Source of the DNA: Taudactylus pleione | Taxonomy: Eukaryota; Chordata; Amphibia; Anura; Myobatrachidae | Direction of reading: 5' to 3' | Assembly (NCBI GenBank): GCA_031769625.1 | Contig: JAUIMM010000188.1 | Location: forward strand, 12,205,001 to 12,269,000 | Length of the DNA stretch: 64,000 bases | In this document: in pieces, positions 22,201-36,900 of the stretch | Numbering within the stretch: position 1 is the stretch's first letter | Layout: every line of letters begins with the position of its first letter | Translations under genes and position numbers: made by a program | The notes under the pieces: model-generated | Databases searched by the model: none | Told to the model about the DNA's origin: nothing | Seen by the model: only the letters and a program-made list of their open reading frames with translations

Positions 22201-24899
22201 TGTGTAATGCTGTAACTATGTAACACTGTAACTGTGTAATGCTGTAACTATGTAACACTGTAACTGTGTAACGCTGTAACTATGTAGATCTGTAACTATG
22301 TAATGCTGTGACTATGTAACACTGGAACTGTGTAATGCTGTAACTATGTAATGCTGTGACTATGTAACACTGTAACAGTGTAACGCTGTAACTATATAAC
22401 GCTGTAACTATTTAAATCTGTAACTATGTAATGCTGTGACTATGTAACACTGGAACTGTGTAATGCTGTAACTATGTCATGCTATGACTATGTAGCACTG
22501 TAACAGTGTAACGCTGTAACTATGTAACGCTGTCACTGTGTAACACCGTAACGCTGTAACTATGTAACACTGTAACTATGTAATGCTGTGACTATGTAAC
22601 ACTGTAACTGTGTAATGCTGTAACTATGTAACATTGTAACTGTGGAATGCTGTAACTATGTAATGCTGTAACTATGTGATGCTGTGACTATGTAACACTG
22701 TAACTATGTAATGCTGTGACTAGGTAACACTGTAACTGTGTAACGCTGTAACTATGTAACTCTGTAACTGTGTAACGCTGTAACTATGTAACACTGTAAC
22801 TGTGTAACGCTGTAACTATGTAACACTGTAACTATGTAATGCTGTGACTATGTAACACTGTAACTGTGTAATGCTGTAACTATGTAATGCTGTGACTATG
22901 TAACACTGTAACTGTGTAATGCTGTAACTATGTAATGCTGTGACTATGTAACACTGTAACTGTGGAACGCTGTAACTATATAACACTGTAACTATGTAAT
23001 GATGTCACTATGTAATGCTATCACTATGTAACGCTGTAACTATGTAACGCTGTAACTATGTAATGCTGTAACTATGTAACAATGTAACTGTGTAACGCTG
23101 TAACTATGTAATACTGTAACTGTGGAACGCTGTAACTATGTAATACTGTAACTATGTGATGCTGTAACTATGTAACACTGTAACTATGTAATGCTGTGAC
23201 TAGGTAACACTGTAACTGTGTAACGCTGTAAATATGTAACACTGTAACAGTGTAACACTGTAACTATGTAACACTGTAACTGTGTAATGCTGTAACTGTG
23301 TAATGCTGTGACTATGTAACACTGTAACTGTGTAACGCTGTAACTATGTAATACTGTAACTGTGGAATGCTGTAACTATGTAATGCTGTAACTATGTGAT
23401 GCTGCGACTATGTAACACTGTAACTATGTAATGCTGTGACTATGTAACACTGTAACTGTGTAACGCTGTAACTGTGTAACGCTGTAACTATGTAATGCTG
23501 TAAATGTGTAATGCTGTAACTGTGTAATGCTGTAAGTTTGTAATGCTGTAACTGTGTAATGCTGTAACTATGTAATGCTGTAACTATGTAACACTGTAAC
23601 TGTGTAATGCTGTAACTATATAAGGCTGTAACTGTGTAATGTTGTAACTATGTAATGCTGTGACTATGTAACACTGTAACCGTGTAACGCTGTAACTATG
23701 TAACACTGTAATTGTGTAACGCTGTAACTATGCAATGCTGTAACTAGGTGATGCTGTGATTATGTAACACAGTAACTATGTAACGCTGTGACTAGGTAAC
23801 ACTGTAACAGTGTAACGCTGTAACTATGTGACGCTGTAACTGTGTAACGCTGTAACTATGTACCACTGTAACTGTGTAACGCTGTAACTTTGTAACACTG
23901 TAACTATGTAATGCTGTAACTGTGTAACGCTCTAACTATGTAATGCTGTAACTATGTAATGCTGTAACTATGTAATGCTGTGACTATGTAAAACTGTAAC
24001 TGTGTAATGCTGTAACTATGTAATGCTGTGAGTATGTAACACTGTAATTTTGTAATGCTGTAACTATGTAACACTGTAACTGTGTAACGCTGTAACTATG
24101 TAACACTGTAACTATGTAATGCTGTGACTATTTAACACTGTAACTGTGTAATCCTGTAACTATGTAATGCTGTGACTATTTAACACTGTAACTGTGTAAC
24201 GCTGTAACTATGTAACACTGTAACTATGTAATGCTGTCACTGTGTAATGCTCTGACTATGTAATGCTGTCACTGTGTAACGCTGTAACTATGTAACACTG
24301 TCACTGTGTAACACCGTTACACTGTAGCTATGTAACGCTGTAACTATGTAACACTGTCACTGTGTAACACCGTAACACTGCAACTATGTAATGCTGTAAC
24401 TATGAAACGCTGTAACTATGTAATGTTGTAACTATGTAACACTGTAACTGTAACGCTGTAACTATGTAACACTGTAACTGTATAGCGCTGTAACTATGTA
24501 ACACTGTAACTGTGTAACGCTGTAACTATGTTACACTGTAACTATGTAATGTTGTGACTATGTAACACTGTAACTGTGTAATGCTGTAACTGTGTAACGC
24601 TGTAACTACATAACACTGTAACTATGTAATGATGTCACTATGTAATGCTGTAACTATGTAATGCTATCACTATGTAACACTGTAACTATTTAACACTGTC
24701 ACTGTGTAACACCGTAACGCTGTAACTATGTAACGCTGTAACTATGTAACACTGTAACTGTGTAACACTGTGACTGTGTAACGCTGTAACTGTGTAACAC
24801 TGTAACTATGTAACGCTGTAACTATGTAATGCTGTAACTATGTAATGCTGTGACTATGTAACGCTGTAACTATGTAATGCTGTAACTATGTAATGCTGT

Positions 24900-27800
24900 G
24901 ACTATGTAACACTGTAACTGTGTTATGCTGTAACTGTGTAATGCTGTGACTATGTAATACTGTAACTGTGTAACGCTGTAACTATGTAACACTGTAACTA
25001 TGTAATGCTGGGACTATGTAACACTGTAACTGTGTAATGCTGTAACTATGTTATGATGTGACTATGTAACACTGTAACTGTGTGATGCTGTCACTATGTA
25101 ATGCTGTCACTAAGTAATGCTGTGACTATGTAATGCTGCCACTAGGTAATGCTGTAACTAGGTAACACTGTCACTGTGTAACCGCATAACGCTGTAACTA
25201 TGTAATGCTGTAACTATATAACACTGTCACTGTGTAACACCGTAACTCTGTAACTATGTAATGCTGTAACTATGTAACGCTGTAACTATGTTACGCTGTA
25301 ACTGTGTAATGCTGTAACTATGTAACACTGTAACTGTGTAATGCTGTAACTATGTAACACTGTAATTATGTAATGCTGTGACTATGTAACACTGTAACTG
25401 TGTAATGCTGTAACTATGTAACACTGTAACTATGTAACGCTGTGACTATTAACACTGTAACAATATAATGCTGTAACTATGTAATGCTGTCACTATGTAA
25501 TGCTGTAACTATGTAATTCTGTAACTAACTGTATGTAATGCTGTCACTATGTAACAAAGTATCTGTGTAATGCTGTCACTATGTAACGCTGTAACTATGT
25601 AACACTGTAACTATGTAATGCTGTGACTATGTAACACTGTAACCGTGTAACGCTGTAACTATGTAATACTGTAACTGTGTAATGGTGTAACTATGTAATG
25701 CTGTAACTATGTGATGCTGTGACTATGTAACACTGTAACTATGTAATGCTGTGACTAGGTAACACTGTAACTGTGTAACGCTGTAAATATGTAACACTGT
25801 AACTGTGTACCACTATAACTATGTAACACTGTAACTGTGTAATGCTGTAACTGTGTATCGCTGTGACTATGTAACACTGTAACTGTGTAACGCTGTAACT
25901 ATGTAACACTGTAACTGTGTAATGCTGTAACTATGTAACACTGTGACTATGTAACACTGTAACTGTGTAACGATGTAACTATGTAACGCTGTAACTGTGG
26001 AACGCTGTAACTATGAAATGCTGTAACTATGTGATGCTGCAACTATGTAACACTGTAACTATGTAATGCTGTGACTATGTAACACTGTAACTGTGTAACG
26101 CTGTAGCTGTGTAACGCTGTAACTATGTAATGCTGTAACTGTGTAATGCTGTAGGTATGTAATGCTGTAACTGTGTAATGCTGTAAGTATGTAATGCTGT
26201 AACTGTGTTATGCTGTAACTATGTAATGCTGTATCTATGTAACACTGTAACTGTGTAATGCTGTAACTATATAAGGCTGTAACTGTTTAATGTTGTAACT
26301 ATGTAATGCTGTGACTATGTAATGCTGTAACTGTGTAACGCTGTGACTATGTAACGCTGTAACTATGTAACACTGTAATTTTGTAAAGCTGTAAATATGC
26401 AATGCTGTAACTATGTGATGCTGTGACTATGTAACACTGTAACTATGTAATGCTGTGACTATGTAACAGTGAAACTGTGTAATGCTGTAAGAATGTAACA
26501 CTGTAACTGTGTAACACTGTAACTATGTAACGCTGTAACTATGTAACACTGTAACTATGTCACACTAACTATGTAATGCTGTAACTTTGTAACGTTGTAA
26601 CTATGTAACACTGTAACTATGTAATGCTGTGACTATGTAACACTGTAACTGTGTAATGCTGTAACTATGTAATGCTGTGACTATGTAACACTGTAACAGT
26701 GTAACGCTGTAAGTATATAACACTGTAACTATGTAATGATGTCACTATGTAATGCTGTGACTATGTAATGCTATCACTATGTAACGATGTAACTATGTAA
26801 CGCTGTAACTATGTAATGCTGTAACTGTGTAACGCTGTAACTATGTAACACTGTAACTGTGGAATGCTGTAACTATGTAATTGTGTAACTATGTGATGCT
26901 GTGACTATGTAACACTGTAACTATGTAACGCTGTGACTAGGTAACACTGTAACTGTGTAACGCTGTAACTATGTAATGCTGTAACTGTGTAACGCTGTAA
27001 CTATGTAACACTGTAACTGTGTAACGCTGTAAATTTGTAACACTGTAACTATGTAATGCTGTAACTGTATAACACTGTAACTATGTAATGCTGTAACTAT
27101 GTAATGCTGTGACTATGTAAAACTGTAACTGTGTAATGCTGTAACTATGTAATGCTGTGACTATGTAACACTGTTATTGTGTAACGCTGTAACTATGTAA
27201 CACTGTAACTGTGTAACGCTGTAACTATGTAACAATGTAACTATGTAATGCTGTGACTATTTAACACTGTAACTGTGTAATCCTGTAACTATGTAATACT
27301 GTGACTATTTAACACTGTAACTGTGTAACGCTGTAACTATGTAACACTGTAACTATGTAATGCTGTCACTGTGTTATGCTCTGACTATGGAATGCTGTCA
27401 CTATGTAACGCTGTAACTATGTAACACTGTCACTGTGTAACACCGTAACACTGTAACTATGTAACGCTGTAACTATGTAACACTGTCACTGTGTAACACC
27501 GTAACGCTGCAACTATGTAATGCTGTAACTATGTAACGCTGTAACTATGTAATGCTGTAACTATGTAACACTGTAACTGTAACACTGTAACTATGTAACA
27601 CTGTAACTGTATAACGCTGTAACTATGTAACACTGTAACTGTGTAACGCTGTAACTGTGTAACACTGTAACTATGTAACGCTGTAGCTATGTAATGCTGT
27701 AACTATGTAACGCTGTGAGTATGTAACGCTGTAACTATGTAATGCTGTAACTATGTAATTCTGTGACTATGTAACACTGTAACTGTGTAATGCTTTGACT

Positions 27801-30800
27801 ATGTAATACTGTAACTGTGTAACGCTGTAACTATGTAACACTGTAACTATGTAATGCTGTGGCTATGTAACACTGTAACTGTGTAATGCTGTAACTATGT
27901 AATGATGTGACTATGTAACACTGTAACTGTGTTATGCTGTAACTGTGTAATGCTGTGACTATGTAATACTGTAACTGTGTAACGCTGTAACTATGTAACA
28001 CTGTAACTATGTAATGCTGGGACTATGTAACACTGTAACTGTGTAATGCTGTAACTATGTTATGATGTGACTATGTAACACTGTAACTGTGTGATGCTGT
28101 CACTATGTAATGCTGTCACTAAGTAATGCTGTGACTATGTAATGCTGCCACTAGGTAATGCTGTAACTAGGTAACACTGTCACTGTGTAACCCCATAACG
28201 CTGTAACTATGTAATGCTGTAACTATATAACACTGTCACTGTGTAACACCGTAACTCTGTAACTATGTAATGCTGTAACTATGTAACGCTGTAACTATGT
28301 TACGCTGTAACTGTGTAATGCTGTAACTATGTAACACTGTAACTGTGTAATGCTGTAACTATGTAACACTGTAATTATGTAATGCTGTGACTATGTAACA
28401 CTGTAACTGTGTAATGCTGTAACTATGTAACACTGTAACTATGTAACGCTGTGACTATTAACACTGTAACAATATAATGCTGTAACTATGTAATGCTGTC
28501 ACTATGTAATGCTGTAACTATGTAATTCTGTAACTAACTGTATGTAATGCTGTCACTATGTAACAAAGTATCTGTGTAATGCTGTCACTATGTAACGCTG
28601 TAACTATGTAACACTGTAACTATGTAATGCTGTGACTATGTAACACTGTAACCGTGTAACGCTGTAACTATGTAATACTGTAACTGTGTAATGGTGTAAC
28701 TATGTAATGCTGTAACTATGTGATGCTGTGACTATGTAACACTGTAACTATGTAATGCTGTGACTAGGTAACACTGTAACTGTGTAACGCTGTAAATATG
28801 TAACACTGTAACTGTGTACCACTATAACTATGTAACACTGTAACTGTGTAATGCTGTAACTGTGTATCGCTGTGACTATGTAACACTGTAACTGTGTAAC
28901 GCTGTAACTATGTAACACTGTAACTGTGTAATGCTGTAACTATGTAACACTGTGACTATGTAACACTGTAACTGTGTAAAGATGTAACTATGTAACGCTG
29001 TAACTGTGGAACGCTGTAACTATGAAATGCTGTAACTATGTGATGCTGCAACTATGTAACACTGTAACTATGTAATGCTGTGACTATGTAACACTGTAAC
29101 TGTGTAACGCTGTAGCTGTGTAACGCTGTAACTATGTAATGCTGTAACTGTGTAATGCTGTAGGTATGTAATGCTGTAACTGTGTAATGCTGTAAGTATG
29201 TAATGCTGTAACTGTGTTATGCTGTAACTATGTAATGCTGTATCTATGTAACACTGTAACTGTGTAATGCTGTAACTATATAAGGCTGTAACTGTTTAAT
29301 GTTGTAACTATGTAATGCTGTGACTATGTAATGCTGTAACTGTGTAACGCTGTGACTATGTAACGCTGTAACTATGTAACACTGTAATTTTGTAAAGCTG
29401 TAAATATGCAATGCTGTAACTATGTGATGCTGTGACTATGTAACACTGTAACTATGTAATGCTGTGACTATGTAACAGTGAAACTGTGTAATGCTGTAAG
29501 AATGTAACACTGTAACTGTGTAACACTGTAACTATGTAACGCTGTAACTATGTAACACTGTAACTATGTCACACTAACTATGTAATGCTGTAACTTTGTA
29601 ACGTTGTAACTATGTAACACTGTAACTATGTAATGCTGTGACTATGTAACACTGTAACTGTGTAATGCTGTAACTATGTAATGCTGTGACTATGTAACAC
29701 TGTAACAGTGTAACGCTGTAAGTATATAACACTGTAACTATGTAATGATGTCACTATGTAATGCTGTGACTATGTAATGCTATCACTATGTAACGATGTA
29801 ACTATGTAACGCTGTAACTATGTAATGCTGTAACTGTGTAACGCTGTAACTATGTAACACTGTAACTGTGGAATGCTGTAACTATGTAATTGTGTAACTA
29901 TGTGATGCTGTGACTATGTAACACTGTAACTATGTAACGCTGTGACTAGGTAACACTGTAACTGTGTAACGCTGTAACTATGTAATGCTGTAACTGTGTA
30001 ACGCTGTAACTATGTAACACTGTAACTGTGTAACGCTGTAAATTTGTAACACTGTAACTATGTAATGCTGTAACTGTATAACACTGTAACTATGTAATGC
30101 TGTAACTATGTAATGCTGTGACTATGTAAAACTGTAACTGTGTAATGCTGTAACTATGTAATGCTGTGACTATGTAACACTGTTATTGTGTAACGCTGTA
30201 ACTATGTAACACTGTAACTGTGTAACGCTGTAACTATGTAACAATGTAACTATGTAATGCTGTGACTATTTAACACTGTAACTGTGTAATCCTGTAACTA
30301 TGTAATACTGTGACTATTTAACACTGTAACTGTGTAACGCTGTAACTATGTAACACTGTAACTATGTAATGCTGTCACTGTGTTATGCTCTGACTATGGA
30401 ATGCTGTCACTATGTAACGCTGTAACTATGTAACACTGTCACTGTGTAACACCGTAACACTGTAACTATGTAACGCTGTAACTATGTAACACTGTCACTG
30501 TGTAACACCGTAACGCTGCAACTATGTAATGCTGTAACTATGTAACGCTGTAACTATGTAATGCTGTAACTATGTAACACTGTAACTGTAACACTGTAAC
30601 TATGTAACACTGTAACTGTATAACGCTGTAACTATGTAACACTGTAACTGTGTAACGCTGTAACTGTGTAACACTGTAACTATGTAACGCTGTAGCTATG
30701 TAATGCTATAACTATGTAACGCTGTGAGTATGTAACGCTGTAACTATGTAATGCTGTAACTATGTAATTCTGTGACTATGTAACACTGTAACTGTGTAAT

Positions 30801-30940
30801 GCTTTGACTATGTAATACTGTAACTGTGTAACGCTGTAACTATGTAACACTGTAACTATGTAATGCTGTGGCTATGTAACACTGTAACTGTGTAATGCTG
30901 TAACTATGTAATGATGTGACTATGTAACACTGTAACTGTG
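24900..30940 (+). repeat. Two near-identical 3009-bp higher-order satellite units
   Basis: Rare words recur at exactly 3009 bases: GTGTTATGCTG at 24920 and 27929, TAACTAACTG at 25522 and 28531, GTGTTATGCTCTG at 27371 and 30380. Only a few single-base differences were noticed (for example near 25188/28197, 25967/28976 and at 30709). Similarity stops at about 30940. Confidence 0.92.
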
Positions 30941-33900
30941 TAACGCTGTAACTATGTAATGCTGTCACTATGTAATGCTGTGACTATGTAATGCTGCCAC
31001 TTGGTAATGCTGTAACTATGTAGCACTGTCACCGTGTAACACCGTAACGCTGTAACTATGTAATGCTGTAACTATATAACACTGTCACTGTGTAACACCT
31101 TAACTTTGTAACTATGTAATGCTGTAACTATGTAACGCTGTAACTATGTAACGCTGTAACTGTGTAATGCTGTAACTATGTAACACTGTAACTATGTAAT
31201 GCTGTAACTATGTAACGCTGTAACTGTGTAATGCTGTAACTATGTAACACTGTAACTGTGTAATGGTGTAACTATGTAACACTGTAATTATGTAATGCTG
31301 TGACTATGTAACACTGTAACTGTGTAATGCTGTAACTATGTAACACTGTAACTATGTAACGCTGTGACTATTAACACTGTAACTATATAATGCTGTAACT
31401 ATGTAATGCTATCACTATGTAACGCTGTAACTATGTAACGCTGTAACTATGTAATGCTGTAACTGTGTAACGCTGTAACTATGTAACACTGTAATTATGG
31501 AACGCTGTAACTATGTAATTCTGTAACTATGTGATGCTGTGACTATGTAACACTGTAACTATGTAACGCTGTGACTAGGTAACACTGTAACTGTGTAACG
31601 CTGTAACTATGTAACGCTGTAACTGTGTAACGCTGTAACTATGTAACACTGTAACTGTGTAATGCTGTAACTGTGTAACGCTGTAACTGTGTAACGCTGC
31701 TGTAACTATGTAACGCTGTAACTATGTAACGCTGTAACTGTGTAACGCTGTAACTATGTAATGCTGTAACTATGATTCTGTAACTAACTGTATGTAATGC
31801 TGTCACTATGTAACAAAGTATCTGTGTAATGCTGTCACTATGTAACGCTGTAACTATGTAACACTGTAACTATGTAATGCTGTGACTATGTAACACTGTA
31901 ACTGTGTAACGCTGTAACTATGTAATACTGTAACTGTGTAACGGTTTAACTATATAATGCTGTAACTATGTGATGCTGTGACTATGTAACAATGTAACTA
32001 TGTAATGCTGTGACTTGGTAACACTGTACATGTGTATCGCTGTAACTATGTAACACTGTAACTGTGTAACACTATAACTTTGTAACACTGTAACTGTGTA
32101 ATGCTGTAACTGTGTAACGCTGTGACTATGTAACACTGTAACTGTGTAACGCTGTAACTATGTAATACTGTAACTGTGTAATGCTGTAACTATGTAACAC
32201 TGTGACTATGTAACACTGTAACTGTGTAACGATGTAACTATGTAACGCTGTAACTGTGGACCACTGTAACTATGAAATGCTGTAACTATGTGATGCTGCG
32301 ACTATGTAACACTGTAACTATGCAATGCTGTGACTATGTAACACTGTAACTGTGTAACGCTGTAGCTGTGTAACGCTGTAACTATGTAATGCTGTAACTG
32401 TGTAATGCTGTAAGTATGTAATGCTGTAACTGTGTAATGCTGTAAGTATGTAATGCTGTAACTGTGTTATGCTGTAACTATGTAATGCTGAAACTATGTT
32501 ACACTGTAACTGTGTAATGCTGTAACTATATAAGGCTGTAACTGTGTAATGTTGTAACTATGTAATGCTGTGACTATGTAATGCTGTAACTGTGTAACAC
32601 TGTGACTATGTAACGCTGTAACTATGTAACACTGTAATTGTGTAACTATGTAACTATGCAATGCTGTAACTATGTGATGCTGTGACTATGTAACACTGTA
32701 ACTATGTAATGCTGTGACTATGTAACAGTAAAACTGTGTAATGCTGTAAGTATGTAACACTGTAACTGTGTAACACTGTAACTATGTAACGCTGTAACTA
32801 TGTAACACTGTAACTATGTCACACTAACTATGTAATGCTGTAACTTTGTAACGCTGTAACTATGTAACACTGTAACTATGTAATGCTGTGACTATGTAAC
32901 ACTGTAACTGTGTAATGCTGTAACTATGTAATGCTGTGACTATGTAACACTGTAACAGTGTAACGCTGTAACTATATAACACTGTAACTATGTAATGATG
33001 TCACTATGTAATGCTGTGACTATGTAATGCTATCACTATGTAACGCTGTAACTATGTAATGCTGTAACTATGTAATGCTGTAACTGTGAAACGCTGTAAC
33101 TATGTAACACTGTAACTGTGGAATGCTGTAACTATGTAATTCTGTAACTATATGATGCTGTGACTATGTAACACTGTAACTATGTAACGCTGTGACTATG
33201 TAATGCTGTTACTATGTAAAACTGTAACTTTGTAACACTGTAACTATGTAATGCTGTAACTGTGTAACGCTGTAACTATGTAATGCTGTAACTATGTAAT
33301 GCTGTGACTATGTAAAACTGTAACTGTGTAATGCTGTAACTATGTAATGCTGTGAGTATGTAACACTGTAATTTTGTAACGCTGTAACTATGTAACACTG
33401 TAACTGTGTAACGCTGTAACTATGTAACACTGTAACTATGTAATGCTGTGACTATTTAACACTGTAACTGTGTAATCCTGTAACTATGTAATGCTGTGAC
33501 TATTTAACACTGTAACTGTGTAAAGCTGTAACTATGTAACACTGTAACTATGTAATGCTGACACTGTGTAATGCTCTGACTATGTAATGCTGTCACTGTG
33601 TAACGCTGTAACTATGTAACGCTGTCACTGTGTAACACCGTTACACTGTAGCTATGTAACGCTGTAACTATGTAACACTGTCACTGTGTAACACCGTAAT
33701 GCTGCAACTATGTAATGCTGTAACTATGAAACGCTGTAACTATGTAATGCTGTTACTATGTAACACTGTAACTGTAACACTGTAACTATGTAACACTGTT
33801 ACTGTATAACGCTGTAACTATGTAACACTGTAACTGTGTAATGCTGTAACTATGTAACACTGTAACTATGTAATGTTGTGACTATGTAACACTGTAACTG

Positions 33901-36900
33901 TGTAATGCTGTAACTGTGTAATGCTGTGACTATGTAACACTGTAACTGTGTAACGCTGTAACTACATAACACTGTAACTATGTAATGATGTCACTATGTA
34001 ATGCTGTAACTATGTAATGCTATCACTATGTAACACTGTAACTATGTAACACTGTCACTGTGTAACACCATAACGCTGTAACTATGTAACGCTGTAACTA
34101 TGTAACGCTGTAACTATGTAACACTGTAACTGTGTAACACTGTAACTGTGTAACGCTGTAACTGTGTAACGCTGTAACTATGTAACGCTGTAACTAGGTA
34201 ATGCTGTAACTAGGTAATGCTGTGACTATGTAACGCTGTAACTATGTAATGCTGTAACTATGTAATGCTGTGACTATGTAACACTGTAACTGTGTTATGC
34301 TGTAACTGTGTAATGCTGTGACTATGTAATACTGTAACTGTGTAACGCTGTGCCTATGTAACACTGTAACTGTGTAATGCTGTAACTATGTTATGATGTG
34401 ACTATGTAACACTGTAACTGTGTAACGCTGTCACTATGTAATGCTGTCACTATGTAATGCTGTGACTATGTAATGCTGCCACTAGGTAATGCTGTAACTA
34501 GGTAACACTGTCACTGTGTAACCCCGTAACGCTGTAACTATGTAATGCTGTAACTATATAACACTGTCACTGTGTAACACCGTAACTCTGTAACTATGTA
34601 ATGCTGTAACTATGTAACGCTGTAACTATGTAACGCTGTAACTGTGTAATGCTGTAACTATGTAACACTGTAACTGTGTAATGCTGTAACTATGTAACAC
34701 TGTAATTATGTAATGCTGTGACTATGTATCACTGTAACTGTGTAATGCTGTAACTATGTAACACTGTAACTATGTAACGCTGTGACTATTAACACTGTAA
34801 CTATATATTGCTGTAACTATGTAATGCTGTCACTATGTAATGCTGTAACTATGTAATTCTGTAACTAACTGTATGTAATGCTGTCACTATGTAACAAAGT
34901 ATCTGTGTAATGCTGTCACTATGTAACGCTGTAACTATGTAACACTGTAACTATGTAATGCTGTGACTATGTAACACTGTAACTGTGTAATGCTGTAACT
35001 ATGTAATACTGTAACTGTGTAACGGTGTAACTATGTAATGCTGTAACTATGTGATGCTGTGACTATGTAACACTGTAACTATGTAATGCTGTGACTAGGT
35101 AACACTGTAACTGTGTAACGCTGTAACTTTGTAACACTGTAACTGTGTAACACTATAACTATGTAACACTGTAACTGTGTAATGCTGTAACTGTGTAACG
35201 CTGTGACTATGTAACACTGTAACTGTGTAACGCTGTAACTATGTAACACTGTAACTGTGTAATGCTGTAACTATGTAACACTGTGACTATGTAACACTGT
35301 AACTGTGTAACGATGTAACTATGTAATGCTGTAACTGTGGAACGCTGTAACTATGAAATGCTGTAACTATGTGATGCTGCGACTATGTAACACTGTAACT
35401 ATGTAATGCTGTGACTATGTAACACTGTAACTGTGTAACGCTGTAGCTGTGTAACGCTGTAACTATGTAATGCTGTAACTGTGTAATGCTGTAAGTATGT
35501 AATGCTGTAACTGTGTAATGCTGTAAGTATGTAATGCTGTAACTGTGTTATGCTGTAACTATGTAATGCTGTAACTATGTAACACTGTAACTGTGTAATG
35601 CTGTAACTATATAAGGCTGTAACTGTGTAATGTTGTAACTATGTAATGCTGTGACTATGTAATGCTGTAACTGTGTAACGCTGTGACTATGTAACGCTGT
35701 AACTATGTAACACTGTAATTGTGTAACGCTATAACTATGCAATGCTGTAACTATGTGATGCTGTGACTATGTAACACTGTAACTATGTAATGCTGTGACT
35801 ATGTAACAGTGAAACTGTGTAATGCTGTAAGAATGTAACACTGTAACTATGTAACGCTGTAACTATGTAACACTGTAACTATGTAACACTGTAACTATGT
35901 CACACTAACTATGTAATGCTGTAACTTTGTAACGCTGTAACTATGTAACACTGTAACTATGTAACGCTGTGACTATGTAACACTGTAACTGTGTAATGCT
36001 GTAACTATGTAATGCTGTGACTATGTAACAATGTAACAGTGTAACGCTGTAACTATATAACACTGTAACTATGTAATGATGTCACTATGTAATGCTGTGA
36101 CTAAGTAATGCTATCACTATGTAACACTGTAACTATGTAACGCTGTAACTATGTAATGCTGTAACTGTGTAACGCTGTAACTATGTTACACTGTAACTGT
36201 GGAATGCTGTAACTATGTAATTCTGTAACTATGTGATGCTGTGACTATGTAACACTGTAACTATGTAACGCTGTGACTAGGTAACACTGTAACTGTGTAA
36301 CGCTGTAACTATGTAATGCTGTAACTGTGTAACACTGTAACTATGAAACACTGTAACTGTGTAACGCTGTAACTTTGTAACACTGTAACTATGTAATGCT
36401 GTAACTGTGTAACGCTGTAACTATGTAATGCTGTAACTATGTAATGCTGTGACTATGTAAAACTGTAACTGTGTAATGCTGTAACTATGTAATGCTGTGA
36501 CTATGTAACACTGTTATTGTGTAACGCTGTAACTATGTAACACTGTAACTGTGTAACGCTGTAACTATGTAACACTGTAACTATGTAATGCTGTGACTAT
36601 TTAACACTGTAACTGTGTAATCCTGTAACTATGTAATACTGTGACTATTTAACACTGTAACTGTGTAACGCTGTAACTATGTAACACTGTAACTATGTAA
36701 TGCTGTCACTGTGTTATGCTCTGACTATGGAATGCTGTCATTATGTAACGCTGTAAATATGTAACACTGTCACTGTGTAACACCGTAACACTGTAACTAT
36801 GTAACGCTGTAACTATGTAACACTGTCACTGTGTAACACCGTAACGCTGCAACTATGTAATGCTGTAACTATGTAACGCTGTAACTATGTAATGCTGTAA

